From Cornus controversa (taxonomy: Eukaryota > Streptophyta > Magnoliopsida > Cornales > Cornaceae): a stretch of DNA of 64,000 nucleotides. The notes under the pieces are model-generated. The model saw nothing but the letters and a program-made list of their open reading frames with translations. It was not told where the DNA came from and ran no database searches. Below are positions 11,209 through 22,699 of the stretch, piece after piece; within the stretch, counting starts at the first letter, position 1, and each line of letters opens with the position of its first letter. The position numbers and the translations under genes are program-made. Location: assembly GCA_026545225.1 (NCBI GenBank), contig CM048848.1, positions 20,314,806 to 20,378,805 on the forward strand, given 5' to 3'.

Positions 11209-12290
11209 CAGTATGCTATACCACTTGCATATGCATGCAATGTTCAGTCTTAGTATTGAGTGTCATTGTAGAGTAGTTTTCTTGATATTTTTGCATGCTT
11301 GCTATGATGTCTTGCTTTTTAAAGGAAGCTCATTCGAATAAATGTCCGAGGTAAACGCAGCAGGTAGTTAAGAACTTTAACATTGTAAATACCCGCACTT
11401 TTGCAAGCTATATAGTAGGCTAGAACGGTCTACATTTTTGTCCAAATATGAGCACGTATAGTTCTTGCCCTAAATTTGTCCTTAACTGCACAAATTCACA
11501 CGCATGCATTTTAAATTGTGGGGTATAAGTCTTATGGAGAATTTTGTAAATTTCTATTTTTATCTGAACAACTTAAAGATTAAGTTCTTCCGGTTGTTGT
11601 AAAAAAAATAATAATAAATAACATTATAAAATAAATGCAATAAGCCTTCTCACTCAATAAACCAGATTTCTATGCCTTAAAGCAGGGAGTATTCGCGTAT
11701 AAGTGTGCAAGGTTGAGCAGTAATAAGCGAGTGGCTTGCTTAAGCTCATCGCCTTGTAAGCTCGGTTATTAAGTCCGAGGGGTGTTTCTTCACCTAATGC
11801 CCTAAAACCAATTGGTTTATGAGTCATTGGCCCAATGCCGCTACATGGGCTTGCAAGAAAGCAAAAAGAGCTAAACATTGCACAGTCATCCGCACATGAG
11901 CAATCATGAATGTTTTGTGATAATGAACAGCTGTGTCGAGCGTTTTCAATGAGTTTTTCTCTTAAAAACAGATTTGTTCTTTTTCTTCTCCAAATATGAC
12001 AAAAGCCACGCGTTAGAATGCATGTTCACTTTTCAAAGAGGATTTTGGGGTCGGAATTGGTATGTTTGTTCGGACTGGCCGTTATGTGGGGGCTGTCATT
12101 TATTTGTAGCGTGTGCAAGTTCATTTTTGCTAATGACCACATAGTTCTGTAATACTTGTTGCATTTGCCAAATGTGAAATGAACGGATGATCGCCCTTTG
12201 TCTAGTTGATGACTGAGCATGATTAAACTTTTGTATAAGATAGTTAATTTTATTTTTGTGATATTGCATTGCTAAGGGACTAGCAATATG

Positions 12291-12304
12291 TAAGTTTGGG
12301 GGTG
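12291..12304 (+). promoter_or_regulatory. A2 polypurine tract
   Basis: TAAGTTTGGGGGTG directly abuts the TGATAAG start of the 3' LTR, as expected for the primer of plus-strand synthesis. Confidence 0.9.
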
Positions 12305-13722
12305 TGATAAGTGTTCAATTCTATGCATTTGAACCCTCTTTATTGCATATGTTAGTTTCGTTTTTATGATTACCGAGATATGTTTACGGTATTTTTGTGT
12401 TTTTGAGGTATTGTAGGTCTTGTAGTGAAAGGAGCGAAGTTTGAGGCTATTTGCAGCTGAAGAACAAAAATCAGAAATGCAGCCAAAGGCATCTCGATCA
12501 ATCGAGATGTTGATCTCGATCAATCGAGATCTCGATTGATCGAGATCTCATTTCGATTGATTGAAATCTCGATCAATCGAGATCTAATCTCGATTGATCG
12601 AGATTCTGCAGAATCCACTTGCCCACTTGCTCACCTGCTCTCCCACTTGCAACAAAATCCCCCCTTTTTGCACGACTTAGGGGGATTGTCTGACTTGAAC
12701 AAGACCCTTGGGGACCTTCTTGATACAAGGGATATATATATTGATATATATATATATGGTGGGCCCCAAGGTTGAAAAAGGAAGCCTTAAAGCACCAAAA
12801 AGCCACATATCTCATATATCTCTCAACACACATCAGATTATCGAAGGAGAGACATTCGGGAGAGGAAGAGGAGAAGCTGAACCAGACCAAGAAGCTTCAC
12901 TTTCTTCATCAATGGAAGAGTGCAAGGCAACCATGAGCAACTAACTCTTCTACTAGGGTGTTGGTTTCAACCCCTAGCCATGTAAACTTATTCATCTTTG
13001 TAGCACTTGGGATTTGTAATTAAATGTTGATTATTTAGCCTAGTGATCATGTACACTAATACATTTCTTTTATATATTCATATGATTTTGGTTTTATTCT
13101 TGTCTTAGAGTATAATCTTCATGTGAATGCACAACATTTGCATATTCCACAAGAAGTGCAAATGATGGCTAGATAATGGTGTTTAAATGAATGTGTTGTG
13201 TTTGTTTGTATAAACCATGCCAAGATAAGGTAGCTTGGATGCATGTAGGTTTACTTAGAGAGTAGGGTAATTAAGTAGTTAGTTAGGTTGAAGAGCTATG
13301 CTTGTTGAAGATGGATTATGATAGGTGGACAAACACATTGATCTTTTGATATGTCATTGAGGTCACAAGCCTAATGACATTGTTAGGCATTTAATTAATG
13401 AATCCCATGCTTGCTACACTTATGAACATGTGAATGGCTAGTGGTGGAAACCAACCCTAGTTCTCTCTCCCATCCTTTACTCTTTAATTTTATTGTCATT
13501 ACATTCATGCAATAGTTTATAAACAAAAATTCAAAAACCTATTTTTAGGATTAAAGTGTAATTAATCTTTCTTTAAGACAATTGCAACTAGTCCTCGTGG
13601 GATCGATACCCTCTATATAGAACCGTATCTACAAAGATTCGTGCTCTTGTGAGTGGTTAAATTATTTTTTGATAAAAAGGGCAAAATTAAGCTTACAATA
13701 TAATCCGAGTTTAGCCACATCA
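12305..13722 (+). mobile_element. A2 3' LTR
   Basis: TGATAAG to CCACATCA, followed by the TSD copy CATGG at 13723-13727. It is 22 bases longer than the 5' LTR through one extra palindromic repeat unit at 12509-12530. Confidence 0.95.
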
Positions 13723-16529
13723 CATGGAAACATGGGCAGTGTAGTATTAAGGTTATATTAAGTGATGTAGTAAAACATAGATAGGATAAACTTTCGACAA
13801 AAGTAGGAAAAATATAAGGTGGAGTTTGTGGCTTTCTGTAGAGAGAGAGAGAGAGAGAAACACTTGTGGTCGCTTAGAGAGAGAAAGAAGAAGAACAAAA
13901 GAAGAAGAGAAAGAAAGAGAAGAAGAAGAGGAGAAGAAAATCTTCATTGAGGCAAGTTAAATCTTGTCTTTGCATTTCTATATATATATATATATATATA
14001 GATTTATTTATGATGATGGATATAGATGTAAATGTATCCGGTTAGATCTTTTATTTAAGTCTTGTTAGATATAAATTCTGGATCTTGACGTTAGGAGTTA
14101 CTTGATTAGTCTTTGGGCTGTATATACAAATATATATATATATATATATATACACACAGATTGAAGTATATAGCTGCTGTTAGATATATGTTAGGTTGTC
14201 ATTAATGTGATGACTTACATGAGCCATAAGTGTTCTGGGAGATCTTTTTGTGGGTGTATATTTAGTGATGCATGTGTATATGTATATAGTTATTTATATA
14301 ATATAGTGCTATAGGAAAAATTTTTATGTTTATGTGATAGAAGTGTTGTGCATGTGTGATCCGAATGGAAGGACCCAGATTGATTTATGCCTTTATTCTT
14401 TTATATATATAAATACATTTTTTTATATATATCTTGTTATGCCTGGATACTTACATGCAAATCCACTGTTTTTCTTTTGTTTTAACTTGATCAATTTCTT
14501 TGGTAAAACTTGTAACCCATGTGTGCCTAGCTACATTCATAGAGTATTTTATTGTTTTTTTTTTTTTTGTGCAACTGAAGTTGGCGGAGCTTTGCATGTT
14601 TGATGGAGTGTTAAGGTATGCTGGAGATTGATTTTAATGGTGGATTTTTGGATTTTAGTGCTGGGTCATGTAAGGGTTAAGGATAAAGCATTTTTTTTAT
14701 CATATCTTTGGTCTTGTATCTCTATGTGGTCTATTACTCTCTTTTAAAACCAATGGAAATATCTTTGTGATTGAGACCAATTTGAAGGTTAGACAAAAAG
14801 CTTTTCCTGTATTCTTTTTTTTTCATACATGATATTTATACAATAGCTTTGTGTGTAAAAGAGTAGGATTGGGACTGTCTAAATGAAAGGTTTGGACTAG
14901 TTGAGAATTTTTTTTGGGCTGGATAATAGCATTGGCTATGAAATTGGTTTGGGTCTAGTTTTAATTGATTAAAATTTAGCTTGGTGTTGGAACTGGGCTT
15001 GTTTTTTTTTTTAAATTGGTCTTGAAAATTGGCTTAGACAGTGGGATGAAATATGGTTGTTGGTGATATAGATTGGGCCAAAATTAAGAATTGGCCTAAC
15101 ATCATTTAAAAAGAGATAAATGATGGCTTGATTTTGGACTGGACCATAATTAAGAATAGGCCCAAGGTCATGTAAAAGACATGTAAAGAATTTTCGTGTG
15201 GGCTGAAATTATAGCTTGGAGGAAAAATGTTTTTGACGCTCCATAAATTACAAAAATTTCTGAAATTCTATGTTTATGCATAATAGAACTAATTATGCTA
15301 GATTAATTGGTTCTAGGGAAAAATTCTCGAATGCTCCATAATTTACAAAAATTTATGAAATCTTTTGTTTTAACACAATAGAATTTGTTAAGTTAGAATG
15401 CTTGGTCCTAAGGATTAAAGTTTTGGTTAGTGACGATTTAAGCTTTGTGAACACACATATTTCACTCATTTAATTTATTAAATGTGAAAAGCATTTAATA
15501 AATTATAAAAGATTTTTTGTTGGTAAAGAATGCTTGTTTCCTTTGGTTCAATTTAGATAAAATTGGAGGAAATATCTTTTGAAGCTTTAAAAAATATGAA
15601 AACCTCTAGAGTGATGAATTAATTTGATTAATGATCACATTTAAGAGTGTTTTGATTTATCAAATGTTAAAAGCATTTGATAAATCTTAAAACCTTGAAA
15701 TCTTGAACAATGAGATCAAATTCTTAAAGAAATTGTGAGGTATGGTCAGGGACCTACCTTTGGGGTGTGTACAGCCCTTTTGTTATGGCCATTGGGCAAA
15801 ACGTGCCCTTATGGTGTGGACGTGGTCCGGGACCATCTGCCACATGTGCGAGCTTCTTAGTCTGGGACTATGCGATACGCACCACTTGTTGGCTAAGCAT
15901 GCCATCTATTGGAGGAGAGCCCGGGGCTCATGTGAGATTATGCTAAGTTAATCTAAACGACTAGCTTAATAAGGAATTGTTGAGAATATGGTTCCTGTGT
16001 GTGAAAGAAATTGAGGATATGACAATTAACTAGAGTTTAATTGTCATAAGAAAAATCTGTGTGAAAGAAACTGCAGATATGATAATTAACTAGAGTTTAA
16101 TTATCATAAGAAAATTTGTGAAACTAATCAACAAAGATTGTTGAACGCATCCTTATATGCAGGAATTTAAGGCAAGGTCAATTTGTTGAGCAATGATAGT
16201 GTTTTGCAATTCTTACTGAGCTTGTTGAGCTCACCCCATTTTATTTTTAGGTACCGAGTCAATGGAAGCGCGGTACAGGACGATGGAGGCCATTTACATG
16301 TAAATTTCTTAGCAAATAATTATTTTTGTTGTGCATAGTTGACTTTCAGGATAAGGGATGAGGTCTCGAGATGAAGTTTTTGTAATACATGATCGAGACG
16401 ATCACATTTTGATTGTAATATGTAAAGTTTTTGGATTGATGTATGGTATAATGGACATTATTTTTCAAGTCGCGCACCGAATTCAAGTGCCGGACTAGAG
16501 TTTCAAGTTTTGAAATTTGGGGCATGACA
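13723..16529 (+). mobile_element. Tekay 5' LTR, second segment
   Basis: Resumes the Tekay LTR after element A2 and aligns with 19713-22619 throughout. It starts with the A2 TSD and ends ATGACA next to the PBS. Compared with the 3' LTR it lacks about 80 bases (equivalent of 21598-21680) and a 25-base piece (21905-21930). The AG-rich tract at 13840-13935, (TA)n tracts and two hairpin units are shared. Confidence 0.92.
16019..16107. repeat. Two tandem hairpin units in the Tekay 5' LTR
   Basis: Two units 60 bases apart, each a 10-bp stem (TGATAATTAA / TTAATTATCA, or TGACAATTAA / TTAATTGTCA in the first unit) with a 7-base loop CTAGAGT. The 3' LTR has the pair at 22109-22197. Confidence 0.85.
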
Positions 16530-16532
16530 GTT

Positions 16533-16544
16533 TGGTATCAGAGC
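16533..16544 (+). promoter_or_regulatory. Tekay primer-binding site (initiator tRNA-Met type)
   Basis: TGGTATCAGAGC, complementary to the 3' end of plant initiator tRNA-Met, three bases after the LTR end ATGACA. It is the usual PBS of Tekay/Del elements. Confidence 0.93.
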
Positions 16545-16698
16545 CTTGGTTACGAGTTACTAGGCTAGTGGGAGTGATTTTAAGATAGGAGTTGTATGAG
16601 ACGTACAGATTATCCTATCTGTTTCCTTACCATGCTCCTAGTTTAGGCATAGTTAATTGTTTGACTAACGATATTAACATCCTGTAATGAAAATAGGA

Positions 16699-17707
16699 TG
16701 CTGGAGGTGGTAGAGGACGTGGTCGACAAGGTGACGCTGGTTGTGGAAGTGGCGACCATGGAGTGGAATAGATGGATGAGGCAGTTCAAATGCCGAACTC
16801 GGAAGTTCAAATGCCGAACCCAGTGGTGGGACAGGGTCAAGTCATTACCCTGGTCCAACAAATAAAGAAGTTGGGAGTGATTGACTTTACCAAGGCTACA
16901 GATCCACTAGATGCAGAAAAGTGGATAGAATGCATGGAGAAGTACTTTGAAATTATGGACTGCACTGAAGTGTAGAAAAGAAGGATAGTAGTTTTCTGCT
17001 TATCCGGCGATGCTCAACAGTGGTGGCAATCCATGATTAAGAGTGTCGGAGATGTCACACACATGCACTGGGATGAGTTTAAGAATCGATTCTATGAAAA
17101 GTATTTTCCATGTGCAGTGAGGGATAGAATGGCAGCTGAGTTTATTCACCTGGAGCAAGAAACTGAAGCATTGACGGTGAGCCAATATGAGGCGAAGTTT
17201 GCAGAACTCTCTCGATTTGCACCTTATATGGTTGCAGATGAGGAGAGTCGGGCTAGAAGATTTGTAGAGGGACTGACTTCTAGCATAAGGAGGCTAGTGA
17301 TTAGTCACGGGTTAAATAGTTACACAAAGGTCATAGAGCATGCTATGAGGATTGAACAAGATAACCTTAAATATCAACGGAAGAAGGAGCATAAGGCAGC
17401 AGAGATGGAAAAGGGAAAAAGTAGTTTTAACTCACAGCATAATCTGAGGAGGCAACAGCAGCAATAACCTCCAAAAGATATATAGAGCTAAGCGGGGCAA
17501 AGAGCTAGGCAAGATTGGCAAGTAGCGAAAAGACAAAGAGTTGGTGGAGGTGAGCAGTCCACAGCTCTAGTACTAGCTGCACCTCAAAACGCTCAGCCTC
17601 GCCAGTTTCATGGACAATGCTACAACTGTCAAGAAAAAGGACATATAGCCCGCTACTGTACTAAACCATATAAGGAAGGACAGCAGAGGGTTCAAGCACT
17701 GCAGTAG
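16699..17707 (+). pseudogene. Tekay gag polyprotein with CCHC zinc knuckle, several stops
   Basis: The capsid/nucleocapsid protein of the chromovirus. A Gly/Arg-rich start (GGGRGRGRQG) is followed by the retrotransposon gag domain: FTKATDPLDAEKWIECMEKYF, CLSGDAQQWW, WDEFKNRFYEKYFP and RFVEGL. A Gln-rich linker and the zinc knuckle CYNCQEKGHIARYC (about 17619-17660) come next. Stops at 16768, about 16975, 17467 and in the linker break it. The reading frame is otherwise well kept. The protease remnant follows. Confidence 0.9.
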
Positions 17708-17719
17708 CAGGGGGGAGCA

Positions 17720-18035
17720 AGGGTTTATGCTTTGTACCCAAAAGTTAGGCAAAATGCTGCACCACCTGCAATGAAAGGTACATTTGCTATTTATGGTAGT
17801 ATAATTAGAGTGTTATTTGATTCAGATTCTACGTAGCCATTATTTCACTATCAATGGTAATATATTTGGAATGGAACCTAAGAGTATGAATAGTGATGTA
17901 CCCATTGTAACTCCCCTTGGACACTCAACGACACTTGATAGGGTGAGTCGTGCTTGTTCTATTAGGATTTTTGAAAGAACATCTGGTGGACTTGATGATA
18001 TTACAATTGAGGGCATATCATTACCACCTATCTAG
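17720..18035 (+). pseudogene. Tekay aspartic protease remnant
   Basis: The segment GTFAIYGSIIRVLFDSDST stands where the family has LFDSGATHSF, so the catalytic DSG has become DSD, followed by a stop. A frame-shifted continuation (17817-18035) has TPLGHSTTLDRVSRACSIRIF, resembling the retropepsin body of chromoviruses. It ends at 18035 before the usual ILGMDWL motif. Confidence 0.6.
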
Positions 18036-18689
18036 TTTTAGGAATTTGGTAAGCTAGACCAGAGGATTGAGTCTAGATAGAGATATGGTAGTTAAGATTT
18101 ACGAGTCGTGGTAGACTCCAGTTATGGGAGCCTAGAACTTTGAAAAGTTTTTGATATAGAAATTTTAGGTGGAAAGTGAAGAATCGATTGTGATTGCAGG
18201 GTTGAAAGAATCGAAGGTATGAGGACAAGGAAGACAGGTTGTCGAGGTTGAACTAACGAGGGAAAATGGCCTGGCCAGACATTTTTCTTTGATTAGTGCT
18301 TCTCTTACGATGTGTCAGGTCCAAGTAGTTATGGAATTGACTTGTTGGGTATTGACAAGTGAGGAAAGAGTTATAACCTAGGTGAGTATTAGGGAAAGTA
18401 TGATTTAGTGATATGTTAGATCTTTGTATTGTCTCTCATGAGATACAAGGATTTAATTGCAAATTGGTAATGATTTTTGTTTGTGGATGATGATGTTAAG
18501 CACATGGAAGAGTCAGTCAACTTTATGAACATGTGACTTTTATGTGATAGGGGTGTAGTGGCACACTAATCTACATTGAGAACTATGTGAGTAACAATAT
18601 CTATGAGATATGATATTGGTATTGCATTGATTTTATGCATATAGTTGCATGGAGAACTTGTTGTTCACCGGTATGTTAGGCTGAGGTCG
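18036..18689 (+). other. Decayed Tekay interior, no domain recognised
   Basis: About 650 bases replace what should be more than 2 kb of RT, RNase H and integrase core. I could not find LVDF, YVDD or DDE signatures in any frame. Confidence 0.5.
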
Positions 18690-19249
18690 GTGATAGCTGC
18701 CTATTGGGCCCCGAGTTAGTGCAAGAAACTACAGAGAAGGTAGCTACTATTAGAGACCGACTTCGTACAGCTCAGAGTCGACAGAAGAATTATGCGGATC
18801 GACATCAACGTACTTTGGAATTTAATGTAGGGGACTTGGTGTTTCTATAAGTCTCACCTATGAAGGGAGTGGTCAGATTTAAAGGAAGAAAAGGAAAGTT
18901 AGCTCCTTGACTTATTGGACCCTTCCTGATCACCGAGAGAATTGGGGAAGTGGCATATAGGATAGCTTTACGTCCCAGTTTAGCAGCAGTTCATGATGTC
19001 TTTCATGCCTCCATATTCAAAAAATGTTTGAGAGTTAAGACTCAAGCCATTGACAGAAGTGGGGTAGAGTTACGCCTTGATACTACATATGTTTGAACGC
19101 TTGTTCGCATTGTGGATCATATAGTGAAGCAATTAAGGCAGACAGAGATACCATTTCTAAAGGTGCAGTGGAATCATCAGGACAAAAGAGAAGCTACATG
19201 GTTATTGGAGTCAAAGACGGTGGAAAAATATCCACAGCTCTTTGAATAA
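18690..19249 (+). pseudogene. Tekay integrase C-terminus with chromodomain-like tail
   Basis: Matches the end of chromovirus pol. In order: IGPEVVQETTEKVATIRDRL, AQSRQKNYADRHQR, FNVGDLVFL, KLAP, IGPFLITERIGEVAYRIALR (the GPY/F module), HDVFHASIFKKC, and a terminal chromodomain-like segment (VQWNHQDKREATW then EKYPQLFE) ending at TAA 19247-19249. In chromoviruses this tail targets heterochromatin. Stops after FL, LAP and TTYV make it inactive. The polypurine tract follows 33 bases downstream. Confidence 0.87.
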
Positions 19250-19282
19250 GGTACGCAAATTTTGAGGACAAAATTTCTTTTT

Positions 19283-19294
19283 AGGAGGGTAGAA
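19283..19294 (+). promoter_or_regulatory. Tekay polypurine tract
   Basis: AGGAGGGTAGAA immediately before the 3' LTR start TGTAACACCC. Confidence 0.88.
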
Positions 19295-19578
19295 TGTAAC
19301 ACCCTTAAAATTAGATAGGATCTTGTTTTATTTTCTTTAGGACTCAAAGGGAATTTTTGGACCTTGTGGGGGTAGAAGTGTAATTATGGATATATGTATA
19401 TATATATGCATATATATATGTGTGTATGTGTATATATATGTAGCCCATATGTATATGTCTTGTAAAAGAAGCCTTGAATTGGAAGTGGCAGACAAGTTTT
19501 CCTTTGGTTGACAAATGGAAGATATTAGGAGGGTCACTTTTGCATGTGAAGTTGGATGTTATATGTAATGTATCAAGC

Positions 19579-19609
<31 letters not shown>

Positions 19610-22600
19610 TATATGTCATGTGAGTGAAGTTTGAGCTTGTGTGTGGTCATGAGAGTAAACAGATGCATGAAGTGATGAATTGATTTTGTGGCAGACACTT
19701 TGGTGCATGGTTAACACATGAAAACTTGGCTAGTGTAGTATTAAAGTTATATTAAGTGATGTAGTAAAACATAGATAGGATAAACTTTCGACAGAAGTAG
19801 GAAAAATAGAAGGTGGAGTTTGTGGCTTTCTATAGAGAGAGAGAGAGAGAAACACTTGTGGTCGGTTAGAGAGAGAAAGAAGAAGAAGAAAAAGAAGAAG
19901 AGAAAGAAAGAGAAGAAGAAGAGGAGAAGAAAATCTTCATTGAGGCAAGTTAAATCTTGTCTTTGCATTTCTATATATCTATATATATAGATTTATTTAC
20001 GATGATGGATATAGATGTAAATGTATCTTGTTAGATTTTTTATTTAAGTCTTGTTAGATATAAATTCTGGGTCTTGAGGTTAGGAGTTACTTGATTAGTC
20101 TTTGGGCTGTATATACAAATATATATATATATATATATATACATAGATTGATGTATATAGCTGCTGTTAGATATATGTTAGGTTGTCATTAATGTGATGA
20201 CTTACATAAGCCATAGGTGTTCTGGGAGATCTTTTTGTGGGTGTATATTTACTGATGCATGTGTATATGTATATAGTTATTTATATAATATAGTGTTGTA
20301 AAGAAATTCTTTATGTTTATGTGATAGAAGTGCTGTGCATGTGTAATCCGAATGGAAAGACCCAGATTGATTTATTCCTTTATTCTTTTATATATATAAA
20401 TACATTTTTTATATATATCTTGTTATGCCTGGATACTCACATGCAAATCCACTGTTTTTCTTTTGTTTTAACTTGATCAATTTCTTTGGTAAGACTTGTA
20501 ACCCATGTGTGCCTAGCTACATCCATAGAGCATTTTATTAATTTTTTTTTTTTTTGTGCATCTAAAGTTGGTGGAGCTTTGCATGTTTGATGGAGTGTTA
20601 AGGTGTGCTGGAGATTGATTTTAATGGTGGATTTTTGGCTTTTAGTGCTGGGTCATGTAAGGGTTAAGGATAAAGCATTTTTTTTTTATCAAAGCTTTGG
20701 TCTTATATCTCTATGTGGTCTATTGCTCTCTTTTAAAACCATTGGAAATGTCTTTATGATTGAGACCAATTTGAAGGTTAGACAAAAAGCTTTTCCTGTA
20801 TTCTTTTTCTTCATACATGATATTCATACAATAGTTTTGTGTGTAAAATAGTAGGATTGGGACTGTCTAAATGAAAGGTTTGAACTAGTTTAGAATTTTT
20901 GTTTGGGCTGGATAATAGCATTAGGCTATGAAATTGGTTTGGGTCTAGTTTTAATTGGTTTAAATTTAGCTTGGTGTTAGAACTGGGCTTCTTTTTCTTT
21001 TAAATTGGTCTTGCAAATTGGCTTAGACAGTGGGCTGAAATATGGTGGTTGGTGATCTAGATTGGGCCAAAATTAAGAATTGGCCCAGCATCATTTAAAA
21101 AGAGATAAATGATGGCTTGATTTTGGACTGGGCCATAATTAAGAATAGGCCCAAGGTCATGTAAAAGACATGTAAAGAATTTTCGTGTGGGCTGAAATTA
21201 TAGCTTGGAGGAAAAATGTTTTTGACGCTCCATAAATTACGAAAATTTCCAAAAATCTATGTTTATGCATAATAGAACTAATTATGCTAGATTAATTGGT
21301 TCAAGGGGAAAATTCTCGAATGGTCCATAATTTACAAAAATTTATGAAATCTTTTGTTTTAACGCAATAGATTTTGTTAAGTTAGAATAGTTGGTCCTAA
21401 GGATTAAAGTTTTGGTTAGTGACGATTTAAGCTTTGTGAACACACATTTCGCTTATTTAATTTATTAAATGTGAAAAGTATTTAATAAATTATAAAAGAT
21501 TTTTTGTTGGTAAAGAATGCTTGTTTCCTTTGGTTCAATTTAGAGAAAATTAGAGGAAATATCCTTTGAAGCTTTAAAAATTACGAAAACCTCTAGAGTC
21601 GTACATTTTGGCATAATAAACTTAATTATGCTAAAATAATTAAGTTTAGAAAATTTTGTGTGGTGAAATCCTAAAACGATGAATTAATGTGATTAATGAT
21701 CACATTTAAGAGTGTTTTGATTTATCAAATGTTAAAAGCATTTGATAAATCCTAAAAGCTTGAAATCTTGAACAATGAGATCAAATTCTTAAAGAATTTG
21801 TGAGGTATGGTCAGGGACCTACCTTTGGGGTGTGTACAGCCCTTTTGGTATGGCCATTGGGCGAAGCGTGTGCCCTTATGGTGTGGACGTGGTCCGGGAC
21901 CATCTGGAGAGTAGACGTACAAACCCAGCCACATGTGCGAGCTTCCTTAGTCCGGGACTATGCGATGCGCACCACTTGTTGGCTAAGCATGCCATCTATT
22001 GGAGGGGAGCTCGGGGCTCATGTGAGGTTATGCTAAGTTAATCTAGACGATTAGCTTAATAAGGAATTGTTTAGAATACGGTTCCTGTGTGTGAAAGAAA
22101 TTGTGAATATGATAATTAACTAGAGTTTAATTATCATAAGAAAAATCTGTGTGAAAGAAACTGCAGATATGATAATTAACTAGAGTTTAATTATCATAAG
22201 AAAATTTGTAAAACTAATCAACAAAGATTGTTGAACGTGTCCTTATATGTAAGAATTTAAGACAAGGTCAATTTGTTGAGCAATGATAGTGTTTTGCAAT
22301 TCTTGTTGAGCTTATTGAGGTCACCCCATTTTATTTTCAGGTACCGAGTGAATGGAAGTGCGGTACAGGACGATGGAGGCCATTTACATGTAAATTTCTT
22401 AACATGTCATTATTTTTGTTGTGCATAGTTGACTCTCAGGATGAGGGATGAGATCTCCAGATGAAGTTTTTGTAATAGATGATGTAGACGATCACATTTT
22501 GATTGTAATATGTAAAGTTTTTGGATTGATGTATGGTATGATGGACATTATTTTTCAAGTCGCGCACCGAATTTAAGTGCTGGAATAGAGTTTCAGGTTT

Positions 22601-22619
22601 TGAAATTTGGGCCGTGACA
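19295..22619 (+). mobile_element. Tekay 3' LTR (3.3 kb)
   Basis: TGTAACACCC to CGTGACA. It is not interrupted and shows the empty target site of element A2 near 19712. It holds AT microsatellites (19579-19614, 20119-20141), a GA-rich tract (19830-19930) and the two hairpin units at 22109-22197. The ORFs in it have no recognisable protein similarity. Confidence 0.93.
22109..22197. repeat. Two tandem hairpin units in the Tekay 3' LTR
   Basis: Both units have the TGATAATTAA / TTAATTATCA stem with loop CTAGAGT, spaced 60 bases apart, as in the 5' LTR. Confidence 0.85.
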
Positions 22620-22699
22620 CATTTAGTAATAAGAATCCTTGTTAACTTATCTTTACATGCCTATCCTATCCAATTCCAAAATCCACTTATCATCAACCT

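Larger units (their letters stand above)
10496..12304 (+). other. A2 3' non-coding region
   Basis: 1.8 kb between the last ORF and the 3' LTR. T-rich in its first part; no supported ORF. It contains an internal polypurine-tract-like copy (11195-11208) and the functional polypurine tract at its end. A long 3' UTR is usual for Athila. Confidence 0.65.
6384..13722 (+). mobile_element. Athila-like LTR retrotransposon A2, complete LTRs, non-autonomous
   Basis: A 7.3-kb plus-strand insertion in the Tekay 5' LTR. It is bounded by direct LTRs (6384-7779 and 12305-13722) and the 5-bp target duplication CATGG (6379-6383 and 13723-13727). The empty site is visible in the Tekay 3' LTR near 19712. It has an Asp-type PBS and an Athila-type polypurine tract. 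The interior has only integrase and the downstream ORF: gag, protease, RT and RNase H are absent. By-eye comparison of the LTRs finds about 20 substitutions plus one 22-base insertion (12509-12530), or about 1.5%, so the insertion is young. Confidence 0.95.
6228..22619 (+). mobile_element. Tekay/Del-like Ty3/gypsy (chromovirus) retrotransposon, RT-deleted, with a nested element
   Basis: A long-terminal-repeat element reading on the plus strand. Its 5' LTR is 6228-6383 plus 13728-16529 (interrupted by element A2); its 3' LTR is 19295-22619. Between them are a tRNA-Met PBS, gag with a zinc knuckle, a decayed protease, then directly integrase C-terminus with a chromodomain-like tail, and a polypurine tract. 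RT, RNase H and most of integrase are missing. The 5' LTR lacks its first ~285 bases. A 5-bp TSD cannot be tested because the left end is lost; the right flank begins CATTT. Confidence 0.9.
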
